From assembly GCA_007693505.1 (NCBI GenBank), contig REDL01000059.1:62001-126000 (forward strand): a stretch of DNA of 64,000 nt. Reading direction: 5' to 3'. This stretch comes from Desulfovibrionales bacterium (GTDB taxonomy: Bacteria > Desulfobacterota > Desulfovibrionia > Desulfovibrionales > Desulfonatronaceae). The notes under the pieces were generated by a model, which was given only the letters and a program-made list of their open reading frames with translations, had not been told where the DNA came from and made no database searches. Positions 38,069 to 46,976 of this stretch are shown in pieces (positions within the stretch are counted from its first letter, which is position 1; the number at the start of each line of letters is the position of its first letter). The translations under genes and the position numbers were made by a program.

Positions 38069-38165
38069 GGTTGTCAAACTTTTCTTTCCGTTCAACCTGA
38101 CATAGAGGTTTGCCCAGCAAGGGGATGGATTTGACCCGAAAGAAGATCGGACTGGAGCTTATACC

Positions 38166-39362
38166 ATGAGTCGACATCGTTGTTCTGGCATGAAGCCGTT
38201 TTATGTAATGGAAGTTCTTGAGAAATGTCAAAGTATTGCCTGTCTGGGCCATGATGTTATCCAGATGCAGATCGGAGAACCGGATTTCGATACTCCTGAG
38301 TGCATCAAACAGGCCGCATGCAAGGCGTTGATGGACGGTCACACCCATTACACCCACAGCCAGGGGATCATCGAGCTTCGGGAGGCCATTTGCCGTCATT
38401 ACCAGGCTGTTTACGGCGTGAATGTCCATCCCGAACAAATCATCGTCACTGCCGGTACGTCACCAGCCATGTTTTTGGTTTTTTCAGCCCTGCTGGCTGC
38501 CGGCGAGGAAGTCATAGTTTCGGATCCCCATTATGCTTGCTATCTGAATTTCATCCGCTTTGTCGGCGGCGTGCCGGTTTGCGTTCCCACACAAGAGAAA
38601 GATGGGTTCCATTTCCGCCCTGAGGACGTGGAGTCCAGGATATCCGGCAAGACACGCGGAATTTTGATCAATTCTCCGTCCAATCCCACCGGGACGTTGC
38701 TCACCGCCGAGCGAATGCATGCTCTTTCGCAGATATGTGCTCATTCGGAAGGGCACCCCTGGATACTTTCCGATGAAATTTACCACGGTTTGGTGTACGA
38801 GGGACGGGAACGGAGCATTTTGGAATTCACGGACCGGGCTTTTGTCTTCAACGGCTTTTCCAAAGCCTACGCCATGACCGGCTGGCGTTTGGGATATGTC
38901 ATTGCCCCAAAGGAATTTATTCCCACTTTGCGTATTCTGCATCAGAATTTTTTCATTTCAGCCAATGCCATGGCTCAGTGGGCCGGTATCGCGGCACTGG
39001 AGTCCGCCGGGCCGGATGTGGCCCGGATGCGGTCCATTTACGATCAGCGGCGTCGGTTTCTGATTCGCCGACTTCGGGAATTGGGATTGGGTGTGGCCGT
39101 GGAACCCACCGGCGCCTTCTACATTCTGGCCAATGCCAAGCATTTGGGAACGGATTCTCTTAAATTGGCCTTCGATATCCTGGAGAAAGCCAAAGTCGGC
39201 GTTGCTCCGGGAATTGATTTTGGTTGCAATGCCGAAGGGTTTTTGCGTTTTTCTTATGCCAATTCTTTGGAGAACCTGGAAGAGGGGATGCGCCGATTGG
39301 AGGAATATATCGAGTGGTGTGGTATTGAGACGATACATTTTCCTGGTTCACAGGCAAGTTGA
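38166..39362 (+). CDS. Class I/II pyridoxal-phosphate aminotransferase
   Basis: A 398-residue fold-type I aminotransferase. The PLP lysine is in FNGFSKAYAMTGWRLGY. Other conserved parts are IGEPDFDTPE near the N-terminus, NSPSNPTGT, SDEIYHGLVY and the C-terminal FLRFSYANS with the carboxylate-binding arginine. Closest in layout to aspartate/aromatic aminotransferases of the AspC/AlaT type. GGAG precedes the ATG. It is transcribed away from the dnaN strand. The amino-acid specificity cannot be set. Confidence 0.9.
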   Translation: MSRHRCSGMKPFYVMEVLEKCQSIACLGHDVIQMQIGEPDFDTPECIKQAACKALMDGHTHYTHSQGIIELREAICRHYQAVYGVNVHPEQIIVTAGTSPAMFLVFSALLAAGEEVIVSDPHYACYLNFIRFVGGVPVCVPTQEKDGFHFRPEDVESRISGKTRGILINSPSNPTGTLLTAERMHALSQICAHSEGHPWILSDEIYHGLVYEGRERSILEFTDRAFVFNGFSKAYAMTGWRLGYVIAPKEFIPTLRILHQNFFISANAMAQWAGIAALESAGPDVARMRSIYDQRRRFLIRRLRELGLGVAVEPTGAFYILANAKHLGTDSLKLAFDILEKAKVGVAPGIDFGCNAEGFLRFSYANSLENLEEGMRRLEEYIEWCGIETIHFPGSQAS

Positions 39363-39521
39363 AAACGTATTGACCTGGCTTCATCAACAGGCTAATTCCA
39401 GGGCTATTCAATGATTGAAGATTATTGAACGCTCAGGTACTTGTTCGCAATTCGAAGACATTCCTTCGCCGTATTTTTCTCACTCCTGAAGAGATCATTT
39501 CACAATGTATCCAACATGAAG

Positions 39522-39560
39522 CCCGCTTTTTCTGATACATGGAAAAGCGGGTTTTTTTTT
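39522..39560 (+). terminator. Rho-independent terminator
   Basis: CCCGCTTTT pairs with AAAAGCGGG across a 12-base loop and is followed by nine T. It lies 160 bases downstream of the aminotransferase stop and 112 bases before the receiver gene. The remainder of the 309-base spacer shows no gene. Confidence 0.85.
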
Positions 39561-39671
39561 GTTTGGTTGTGGCGTTGACTATGCTGTCCGATTTTGTTCG
39601 ATTTGCGGTCTGGTTGACCGCAGAAATGCACGTGTCTTGCGAAAAAAATAGAGATATTCAAGGAGATAGGA

Positions 39672-40154
39672 ATGGACAAAGTATTGCCCAAATCCAGCAA
39701 TTCCAATCAGCATAGCGCATCACCGGGAGATACGATCTCCGCAACAATAAAGACCGAGGCTGAAGCAGGGCGGTCTTGTTATCGGATTTTGCTTGTCGAG
39801 GATGACCAATTAAATCAGATACCGACAATACTGTTGCTGGAGCGTCGGGGCCATACCGTTGCCTTGGCCGAGGACGGCCGGCAGGCCTTGGAAATGTTGC
39901 GTCGAGAGCATTTTGATTGCATTTTGATGGACGTTCAGTTGCCGGAGATGAGTGGTATCGAGGCAACCAGGGCCATCCGTGAATCCTTGGATCTAGGTGC
40001 CAAGCGCTCCATACCGATCATTGCCTTGACCGCTTATGCCATGTCTGGCGACAGGGAGAAATTTTTACAGGCGGGTATGAATGATTATCTCGCCAAGCCG
40101 GTGATGATTGCCGACCTGGAACAGGTTTTGGCACGAACCTGCCAGCTCAAATAA
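39672..40154 (+). CDS. Single-domain response regulator (receiver only)
   Basis: A 160-residue protein: an unstructured 35-residue N-terminus followed by one CheY-like receiver. The acidic pocket is VEDD, the phosphorylated aspartate is in CILMDVQLPEMSG, the threonine lies in IALTAYAM and the lysine in YLAKPV. The sequence style (MNDYLAKPV) is that of receivers from hybrid histidine kinases, so it may be a phosphorelay intermediate. No output domain and no kinase is adjacent. AAGGAG precedes the ATG. Confidence 0.9.
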   Translation: MDKVLPKSSNSNQHSASPGDTISATIKTEAEAGRSCYRILLVEDDQLNQIPTILLLERRGHTVALAEDGRQALEMLRREHFDCILMDVQLPEMSGIEATRAIRESLDLGAKRSIPIIALTAYAMSGDREKFLQAGMNDYLAKPVMIADLEQVLARTCQLK

Positions 40155-40218
40155 ACTGCAAACGAGGACATATCGTCCCGACACGACATTCAACAGTCAA
40201 TCACAAAGGAAGGATACC

Positions 40219-41007
40219 ATGAAAGCGATGATGCTGACCGTAGTGCTTTGCCTTGTGTGGACCATTCCAGCTTGGTCCGAAATGGTGGTCAAGCCCGTGG
40301 TCTACAGCATTGATGGAGAGGCGTACGAAGGTGTTTTGGTTTTCAATGCCGCTTTGTCGGATGTTCGTCCTGGAGTCGTCATGGTTCCCAATTGGATGGG
40401 CCCCTCGGAACAATCCATTGAAAAAGCAGCGCGGGTTGCCGGAGAAGCATACGTCGTATTCATGATTGACATGTATGGGCAGCATATCCGTCCAACAAAT
40501 ACTGAAGAGGCCGCAGCAGCAGCCGGAAAGGTCCGTTCCGACCGGGAGGTGATGCGCAAGCGGGTTAATGCCGGTCTGAGGACATTCAAGGGATTAACCG
40601 ATCAAGCACCACTGGATGCAAGCCGGATGGCAGCAATTGGTTTTTGTTTCGGCGGCGGCACGGTTTTAGAGTTGGCCCGCAGCGGCACTGAGTTGAACGG
40701 TGTGGTTTCGTTTCATGGTAATCTGGACACACCCGATACCGCAGATGCTGAAAATATCGCCACCAAGGTTCTGGTGCTTCACGGCGCGGATGATCCGCTG
40801 GTACCTGACCAACAGGTCATGACGTTTATCCAGGAAATGCGAGATGCAAAAGTTGACTGGCAACTGATCCATTACGGTGGGGCCGTGCATTCCTTCACCG
40901 ATCCGTATGCTGCAATGCCAGGCACTGCCGAATATCATCCGGTGGTTGCCCAACGGGCGTTTGCGGCTATGGAGCATTTTTTCGACGAACTGTTCCACCA
41001 TCCATGA
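40219..41007 (+). CDS. Exported dienelactone hydrolase family protein
   Basis: A 262-residue alpha/beta hydrolase with an N-terminal signal peptide (MKAMMLTVVLCLVWTIPAWS, cut before EMVV), so it acts in the periplasm. The catalytic triad of the family is visible: the nucleophile cysteine in GFCFGGG, the aspartate in HGADDPLVP and the histidine in GAVHSFTDP. AAGGAAGGA precedes the ATG at 40219, ruling out the longer open frame. The physiological substrate is unknown. It follows the receiver gene by 64 bases. Confidence 0.9.
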   Translation: MKAMMLTVVLCLVWTIPAWSEMVVKPVVYSIDGEAYEGVLVFNAALSDVRPGVVMVPNWMGPSEQSIEKAARVAGEAYVVFMIDMYGQHIRPTNTEEAAAAAGKVRSDREVMRKRVNAGLRTFKGLTDQAPLDASRMAAIGFCFGGGTVLELARSGTELNGVVSFHGNLDTPDTADAENIATKVLVLHGADDPLVPDQQVMTFIQEMRDAKVDWQLIHYGGAVHSFTDPYAAMPGTAEYHPVVAQRAFAAMEHFFDELFHHP

Positions 41008-41013
41008 TGGAGG

Positions 41014-41049
41014 TTTCTCCTGGCATCCTGCCCTGGATGCCAGGAGAAA
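41014..41049. terminator. Perfect 15-bp hairpin between convergent genes
   Basis: TTTCTCCTGGCATCC pairs fully with GGATGCCAGGAGAAA over a six-base loop. It sits between the hydrolase stop (41007) and the transporter stop (41055), the position of a shared terminator. No run of T follows on either strand beyond the stem ends. Confidence 0.6.
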
Positions 41050-41054
41050 AACGA

Positions 41055-42743
41055 TTATAAATAAATCAGCGCGGTTCCGGCCAGGGCCAGAAAGACGTTG
41101 GCAAAGGTATAGGTTCCGGCATAGCCCAGGGCTGGGATGGGACTTTTGGCGGCCTGGGTGATCACGTTCAGGGAGGGGGTGCTGGTCATTGCTCCGGTAA
41201 TGGCTCCGAGAAGCAGGGCCGGCTGAATGCCCAGCACGAAGCGACCGAAAAGCAGACCCACGACCACCGGGGTCAGGGTGATCACGATTCCAGACACAAA
41301 CAGCGGCAGACCCACCGTCAACAGGGCGTCCACGATGCCCACACCGGCCTTGACGCCGATTCCGGCCATGAAGAAAAGCAGCCCCAGTTCCCTCAGAATC
41401 CATCGTGCAGCAGGCGGCACTCGACCAAACGTCGGGTGCATGGAGCGCAGGAAGCCGACAAACAATCCTGCGAACAACAGGCCGCCGGCCGTTCCCAATC
41501 CGACACCCACGTCACCGACCCGAATGCTGATTTGTCCGAGAAGCATGCCGCCGACAATGCCGAAGCAAAATGTCAGCAGATCGGTCTGTATAAAGCGCCG
41601 CTCCACATACCCAAAGGCGTTGACCAGTCGCTCCAGGCGGTTCTTTAATCCAGTGATGACCAGAACGTCGCCCTTTTCCAGCTGGAAATCCAGACTCACA
41701 GGGAGTTCAATCTGGGTCCGGATGACCCGGGTGATGAAGCAGCCGTAAGCTGCCGGGATGTGCAGCTCACTGACCCGCTTGCCCACGGCTTCGGCTTTGC
41801 TGATGACCACGGCTACGGTGTCGATGGGGCTTTCCAGTAATTGGGCGTCAAAGATTCCTGGGCCGATAATCTCGGGCAATTCTTCAAGTTTGGATAAGGG
41901 ACCGGCCACGGAAACCAGATCTCCTTTTTCCAGCAATGTCTGGGCATCGGGCAGGAACAGTTCATCGCCGCGGCGGACTTGCTGGATCACGCACCCTGTG
42001 GTGCGTACGAATTGGAGGTCTCGCAAAGGTCGACCAATGATCTTGGGATTGGTGACTTCAAAAGCTCGGACCCGCAGCGTGCGGTTTTCCTCCAGTTCCT
42101 GGTCATCACCGTTGTCCGTGCTGAATCCGGTCCGGTTTTCCCGAGCCAGCTTGGCCGCTTCCGCAGGCAGATCAATGCGCAGCACGGTGGGCAAAAGGCG
42201 GATACAGGCAATGAGCCCAGCCAGACCGAACAGATAGGTGATGGCATAGCTGGCCGTCAGATCACGCAATAGCGCGTCCACCTGCTCCGCGGACAGAGTA
42301 TGGGCCAAGCCGTCGCGAATTCCCGCCTCGGAGGCCGCCAGGGTCGGCGTGCTGGTCAATGCGCCGGCGACCATTCCGGCGATCATCCCTGGGCCAAGTT
42401 CCAACAGAGCCCCCAAAAGCAGGGCCGCGCCCATGGCGCTGGCCACAATCACCACGGAAAGGGCGAGGTATTTCATCCCATCCTGGGCGAATACGCTGAA
42501 AAATCGCGGCCCGGCCTGCAGCCCCACGGAATAGATGAAAAGGACAAAGCCGATTTCCTGGACGGCATGGGGGACCTGAAAGCCGAAGTGCCCGAAAAAC
42601 AGACCAGCCAGAAGCACCCCGGAGGTGGCCCCCACCTCGAAACCGCGCCAACTGAGATTGCCGACAAGATAGCCCAGACCGAGAACGAGGAAAAATACCA
42701 ACAGGTTGTTGGCGTGAAGAAGGGAAACGACGTCGATGACCAT
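41055..42743 (-). CDS. AspT/YidE-type transporter with two RCK_C (TrkA_C) domains
   Basis: A 562-residue membrane protein of the aspartate:alanine exchanger family. About five helices lie at each end. Two cytoplasmic TrkA_C domains (about 205-285 and 290-370) lie between them. Paired membrane motifs GMVAGALTSTPTLAASE and GAITGAMTSTPSLNVIT show the internal duplication of the family. Such proteins exchange dicarboxylates or amino acids, or act as orphan YidE/YbjL proteins. Substrate unknown. It is convergent with the hydrolase and divergent from the cobalamin gene. Confidence 0.88.
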   Translation of the reverse strand: MVIDVVSLLHANNLLVFFLVLGLGYLVGNLSWRGFEVGATSGVLLAGLFFGHFGFQVPHAVQEIGFVLFIYSVGLQAGPRFFSVFAQDGMKYLALSVVIVASAMGAALLLGALLELGPGMIAGMVAGALTSTPTLAASEAGIRDGLAHTLSAEQVDALLRDLTASYAITYLFGLAGLIACIRLLPTVLRIDLPAEAAKLARENRTGFSTDNGDDQELEENRTLRVRAFEVTNPKIIGRPLRDLQFVRTTGCVIQQVRRGDELFLPDAQTLLEKGDLVSVAGPLSKLEELPEIIGPGIFDAQLLESPIDTVAVVISKAEAVGKRVSELHIPAAYGCFITRVIRTQIELPVSLDFQLEKGDVLVITGLKNRLERLVNAFGYVERRFIQTDLLTFCFGIVGGMLLGQISIRVGDVGVGLGTAGGLLFAGLFVGFLRSMHPTFGRVPPAARWILRELGLLFFMAGIGVKAGVGIVDALLTVGLPLFVSGIVITLTPVVVGLLFGRFVLGIQPALLLGAITGAMTSTPSLNVITQAAKSPIPALGYAGTYTFANVFLALAGTALIYL

Positions 42744-42835
42744 GGGGGCAATCCGTAGCCATTATCCAGAGGCAATGCAAGGCAATGCATCTGGTTCAGA
42801 TCAGGAGTGATTCCAATAGGAGTAATTAAGGAGCG

Positions 42836-45571
42836 ATGTTGACGAATCGTCGTGGACAGGCCCATACTTGCCAGATGGCCATCCCAAGCACCTTGCAAGC
42901 CGGCGGGCAAATAACAAGGCAAACACAAAGTCAAACACAGGAGCGGACCCACGGGGGAAACATCTGGGCCTTGGCCCGGGAACGTGGATGCGCTCCCCAG
43001 GATATCCTGGATTTCTCAGCCAGCATCAACCCGCTTGGCCCACCTGCCTGGCTTGCCGAGGTCATTCGAGAAAACATTCCGGACTTGCGGCACTATCCTG
43101 ATCCGGATTGCTCTGAATTGATTCAGGCCGCTTCCCAGTATTACGGCGTCCCAACGGATGAGTTGGTCGCGGATAACGGTACGGCGGAGATCCTGCACCG
43201 TCTTCCCCCATTGCTGCATGGAGATGCCGGGCCCAGGCGAGCCGTGATTCCCATGCCGGCCTACGCCGACTACGCCTCGGTCTGCGCGAACCATGGCGTG
43301 CATGTGGAGCATTTGCCAATGCAGCGGCAGGACGATTTTGCCTTGGACTGGGACCAACTCCGGGATATCCTGAAAAAGCCCACGCGCAGGCCGAATCTGG
43401 TCTTTCTGGGGCAACCCAACAATCCCACTGGTCGAACCTTGGATCCGGAGCGGTTGCGCTCCCTGGCCGCGGACCATCCCGAAACCTGGTTCATCGTGGA
43501 CGAGGCGTTTGCCGATTTTATTTCCGGTTTGGATCGTCTTGCGGTCCGCCGACCACCCAACATGATCGTCCTGCTCTCGTTGACGAAATTTTATGCCCTG
43601 CCCGGGTTGCGCATCGGATTGGCGGCCATGGATGCCAGGCTGGCTGAACAGTATCGCAATCGCTCTCCGGACTGGTCCGTGAACGCTCTGGCCCAATGCG
43701 TGGGGAAGCGATGTCTTCAGGATAACCCATTCCAGGAGGCCAGCCGAACGTACATCCGGGAAGAACGCCAGCGCATCTCCGCGGCGCTGTCCGCCGTGCC
43801 CGGATTGCAGGTATTTGCCGGAGAGGCCAACTTCCTGCTCTGCCGCTGCATCAGGGCAAGCTATGATGCGCGGATCTTGGCCGAACTTCTGCTCCAGAGA
43901 CGGATCGCCATTCGCAACTGCGCGAATTTTCCGGGTCTGGATCACACCTATTTCCGAATAGCCGTGCGTCGGACCGAGGAAAATCATCGTCTGCTGGGCG
44001 CATTGACCGAAGTTCTTGGTGGTGCCGCGCATTTCATTCCTCCTCCCAGATCCCAAAAACGCCCAACCCCGGCCCTGATGTTCCAGGGGACCTGCTCCAA
44101 TGCAGGAAAAAGTCTGCTCACCGCGGCCTTGTGCCGGATCCTGCGCCAGGACGGATTTTCTCCGGCTCCGTTCAAGGCCCAGAACATGGCCTTGAATTCC
44201 GGGGTCACTCCAGATGGTGGGGAGATTGGCCGGGCTCAGATACTTCAGGCCCAGGCCAGCGGCCTGGAACCGGACCGGCGGATGAATCCGATTCTGCTCA
44301 AGCCCAATTCCGAAACCGGTTCCCAGGTCATTGTCCTGGGGACGCCCCAGGGCAACATGAACGTTGGAACCTACATCCGGGCCAAGACCGAGTTGCGAAA
44401 CGTGGTCCACGAGGCCTACGATAGCTTGTCCTCGGAACATGATGTCATGGTTCTGGAAGGGGCCGGCAGTCCGGCGGAGATCAACCTCAAGCACCACGAC
44501 CTGGTGAACATGACCATGGCCCGTCATGCCGAAGCCGCGGTTTTTCTGGTGGGCGATATCGACCGAGGTGGTGTATTCGCCGCCCTGAAGGGAACCATGG
44601 ACCTGCTGGACGACTGGGAACGCGAGCTGGTTCAAGGGCTGATTGTGAACAAGTTTCGCGGCCAGCGTGCTTTGCTCAATCCGGCATTGGACTGGATCAC
44701 CCAGCGTACGCAGCGTCCCGTGCTGGGCGTTGTGCCCCACCTGGCCGACCTGGTTCTGCCTGAGGAAGACTCCGTGAATTTCAAGCAGGGTACCCTATAT
44801 CGTCAGGGCCAAGAGGGAGAGGCGGGTCACCCAAGGCTGGACGTGGCTTGTCTTGATCTGCCGCATATTTCCAACTTCACGGATCTGGACCCTTTGGCCG
44901 CGGAGCCGAGTGTGATCTTGCGCCTGGTTCGTTCATCTGATGAACTGGGAATTCCGGATCTGCTGATCCTGCCCGGAAGCAAGAATGTGATGACGGACAT
45001 GGCTTTTGTCCGGGAACGTGGCTTGGTAGAGGCCATCCGCCACTTGGCAGATACCGGTTCGACCCATATCTTGGGAATTTGTGGGGGGTTTCAAATGCTT
45101 GGTAGGCTGATCGAAGATCCCCATTCCCTGGAATCCACCAGGATGGCGTCGATTCCTGGTTTGGACCTGCTCCCGGTGACCACTCGGCTGGAGTCCACCA
45201 AAACCTTGCGGCTGACCGCTGCCAGGCACAAACCATCCGACCTGGAGATCTCCGGATATGAAATCCACCATGGCTGGACCGTTCCGAAGTCGGATCGTGA
45301 GGCACTTGCAGTTTGCGTGGAAAGCCCGGATGGGCGAGCCCTTGGCCTGGGACGCATGGATAAACCCGTTTGGGGCTCTTATCTGCATGGAATCTTCGAT
45401 AATGACGGCTTTCGCCAGTGGTTGCTCAGCGGCGTCGCCTCTGCAAAGCGGAAATCTTTCCAGGCGGCCGCCGGGGCGTGGAACATCGAGTCTGAACTGG
45501 ACCGCTTGGCCGATCATGTTCGCCAGAACCTGGACATCCGGGCAATTTATAAAATTTTGGGGGTATGCTGA
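42836..45571 (+). CDS. cobDQ: Bifunctional threonine-phosphate decarboxylase (CobD)–cobyric acid synthase (CobQ/CbiP) fusion
   Basis: A 911-residue cobalamin enzyme with two domains. Residues about 40-400 are a CobD-like PLP enzyme (HGGN at the start, NNPTG, and the PLP lysine in LSLTKFYALPGLRIGL), which makes aminopropanol phosphate. Residues about 415-910 are cobyric acid synthase, which amidates four side chains of adenosylcobyrinate diamide. Its landmarks are the P-loop-like GTCSNAGKSLLTAAL, PFKAQNMALNSGVT, the glutaminase cysteine in GICGGFQMLGR and the histidine in SYLHGIF. The two products are joined in the next pathway step. The ATG at 42836 has GGAG only two bases upstream, so the start is uncertain. 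An AGGCAATGCA tandem duplicate lies at 42770-42789; no cobalamin riboswitch is visible. Confidence 0.92.
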   Translation: MLTNRRGQAHTCQMAIPSTLQAGGQITRQTQSQTQERTHGGNIWALARERGCAPQDILDFSASINPLGPPAWLAEVIRENIPDLRHYPDPDCSELIQAASQYYGVPTDELVADNGTAEILHRLPPLLHGDAGPRRAVIPMPAYADYASVCANHGVHVEHLPMQRQDDFALDWDQLRDILKKPTRRPNLVFLGQPNNPTGRTLDPERLRSLAADHPETWFIVDEAFADFISGLDRLAVRRPPNMIVLLSLTKFYALPGLRIGLAAMDARLAEQYRNRSPDWSVNALAQCVGKRCLQDNPFQEASRTYIREERQRISAALSAVPGLQVFAGEANFLLCRCIRASYDARILAELLLQRRIAIRNCANFPGLDHTYFRIAVRRTEENHRLLGALTEVLGGAAHFIPPPRSQKRPTPALMFQGTCSNAGKSLLTAALCRILRQDGFSPAPFKAQNMALNSGVTPDGGEIGRAQILQAQASGLEPDRRMNPILLKPNSETGSQVIVLGTPQGNMNVGTYIRAKTELRNVVHEAYDSLSSEHDVMVLEGAGSPAEINLKHHDLVNMTMARHAEAAVFLVGDIDRGGVFAALKGTMDLLDDWERELVQGLIVNKFRGQRALLNPALDWITQRTQRPVLGVVPHLADLVLPEEDSVNFKQGTLYRQGQEGEAGHPRLDVACLDLPHISNFTDLDPLAAEPSVILRLVRSSDELGIPDLLILPGSKNVMTDMAFVRERGLVEAIRHLADTGSTHILGICGGFQMLGRLIEDPHSLESTRMASIPGLDLLPVTTRLESTKTLRLTAARHKPSDLEISGYEIHHGWTVPKSDREALAVCVESPDGRALGLGRMDKPVWGSYLHGIFDNDGFRQWLLSGVASAKRKSFQAAAGAWNIESELDRLADHVRQNLDIRAIYKILGVC

Positions 45572-45574
45572 AGA

Positions 45575-46381
45575 ATGGAAGAACATTTATTCTTAGCCTT
45601 TGCATTGACCACATTCGCCGGACTGTCCACGGGAATTGGCGGCTTTCTGGCATTTTTCGCCAAGCGGGAAAACAAGTTGTTTCTGGCCACGGCCCTGGGT
45701 TTTTCTGCTGGTGTGATGATCTATGTCTCCTTTGCCGAGTTGCTTCCGGAGTCTCTGGAAATGCTGGAACCGATTCATGGCGAGCATGGGGCGGCCTGGC
45801 TGATGACCGCGGGGTTTTTTGCCGGTATTTTCCTCATCGGGATTATCGACCGGCTGGTTCCAGAATACCAGAATCCCCACCATGTCCGCTCACCAGGGCA
45901 GATCACCACGGCCCCGGATCATGCCAAGCGAAAACTCCACCGGATGGGCATTTTCGCGGCCCTGGCCATTGCCATACACAATTTTCCCGAGGGCATGGTC
46001 ACGTTTTTCGCCACGCTCCATGACCCCAGCCTGGGGGTGGCCATTGCCATTGCCCTGGCCCTGCACAACATTCCCGAGGGCATCGCCGTGGCCGTGCCCA
46101 TCTATTATGCCACGGGCAGCCGGGCGAAAGCCTTCTGGCTTTCTCTGCTTTCCGGATTGGCCGAGCCCCTGGGCGCGGTCATCGGGTATCTGATCCTGCG
46201 TCCGTTTTTATCCGATACAGTGTTCGGACTGGTCTTTGCCGCCGTAGCCGGGATCATGGTTTTCATCTCCATTGATGAGTTGTTTCCCGCGGCCAAGGAG
46301 TACGACCAGGGGCACGCTCCAGTCTACGCCCTGATCGTCGGCATGGCGGTCATGGCTCTGAGCTTGTTGTTGCTGATGTAG
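45575..46381 (+). CDS. zupT: ZIP-family metal transporter (ZupT-like)
   Basis: A 268-residue inner-membrane metal importer with eight helices. The metal-binding helices carry HNFPEG and HNIPEG, the ZupT/ZIP signature, and a variable cytoplasmic loop after helix 3 (about 110-130) is histidine-bearing. It starts three bases after the cobDQ stop, so both are likely co-transcribed. That pairing suggests supply of cobalt or zinc to cobalamin synthesis, though ZIP proteins are broad in metal choice. Confidence 0.9.
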   Translation: MEEHLFLAFALTTFAGLSTGIGGFLAFFAKRENKLFLATALGFSAGVMIYVSFAELLPESLEMLEPIHGEHGAAWLMTAGFFAGIFLIGIIDRLVPEYQNPHHVRSPGQITTAPDHAKRKLHRMGIFAALAIAIHNFPEGMVTFFATLHDPSLGVAIAIALALHNIPEGIAVAVPIYYATGSRAKAFWLSLLSGLAEPLGAVIGYLILRPFLSDTVFGLVFAAVAGIMVFISIDELFPAAKEYDQGHAPVYALIVGMAVMALSLLLLM

Positions 46382-46554
46382 AAGAAGGTATCAATGCAGA
46401 CACTGGACGGAAAAAACCGAGCCCATTGCCAATGAGGTTTTTCATCTTATATTCTCCTTTACATCTCCCCATGAACGGGGCATGATGCAACCAACCTCAT
46501 CGAAAAGCCGGGTCGGCAGTTATGGTGGCCGACTCAAGCCATAAAGGAGACGGC

Positions 46555-46884
46555 ATGGAAAAAACGCGATGCACTCACGATGTAGGCTGCAAGTCAAATC
46601 CCCATGTGGCCAGCTTGAATCACAATGTTTCCCTGAAAAAGGGGTTTGATCCCGAATTAATGTTCGTCGAATGCCACAAGTGTGGCCGCCCGTTGATATG
46701 GAATCAAGGTGAAGCAAGCCAGATCATTGAACAGTCTGGAATCGACACCAAAAAGCTCGATGCGCAGTGCCTGATCCTCGCCGAGGGCTGTCCGCAATGC
46801 GCTCCGGGAGAAGGCGGCTACATGGTCCGAGTCGTCAGACTCCGGGAAGACGGCTACAAGGATATCAAGGAACAGGGACACTAG
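46555..46884 (+). CDS. Hypothetical cysteine-rich small protein
   Basis: A 109-residue soluble protein with two CxxC pairs (ECHKCGRP about residue 40 and EGCPQCAPG about 76) plus CTHDVGC near the N-terminus, consistent with a zinc-ribbon-like fold. AAAGGAGA precedes the ATG at 46555. A strong terminator follows at 46933. I do not recognise the family. The 46382-46554 spacer shows no gene. Confidence 0.7.
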   Translation: MEKTRCTHDVGCKSNPHVASLNHNVSLKKGFDPELMFVECHKCGRPLIWNQGEASQIIEQSGIDTKKLDAQCLILAEGCPQCAPGEGGYMVRVVRLREDGYKDIKEQGH

Positions 46885-46932
46885 ATTCTCCATGCGGGAA
46901 GATATCCCGCCAACCTCTTGCTTCCTCCCTCC

Positions 46933-46972
46933 GACACGGGGCGAACATCCGTTCACCCCGTGTCATTTTTTT
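46933..46972 (+). terminator. Rho-independent terminator directly before lipA
   Basis: GACACGGGGCGAAC pairs with GTTCACCCCGTGTC (one internal mismatch) over the loop ATCC, followed by ATTTTTTT. It ends four bases before the lipA ATG, leaving no room for a normal ribosome-binding site in between. Confidence 0.85.
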
Positions 46973-46976
46973 CATC

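Noticed and set aside
42744-42835. Possible cobalamin riboswitch before the CobD-CobQ gene
   Set aside because: The leader is too short and no B12-box-like sequence is visible, only a 10-base tandem duplicate.
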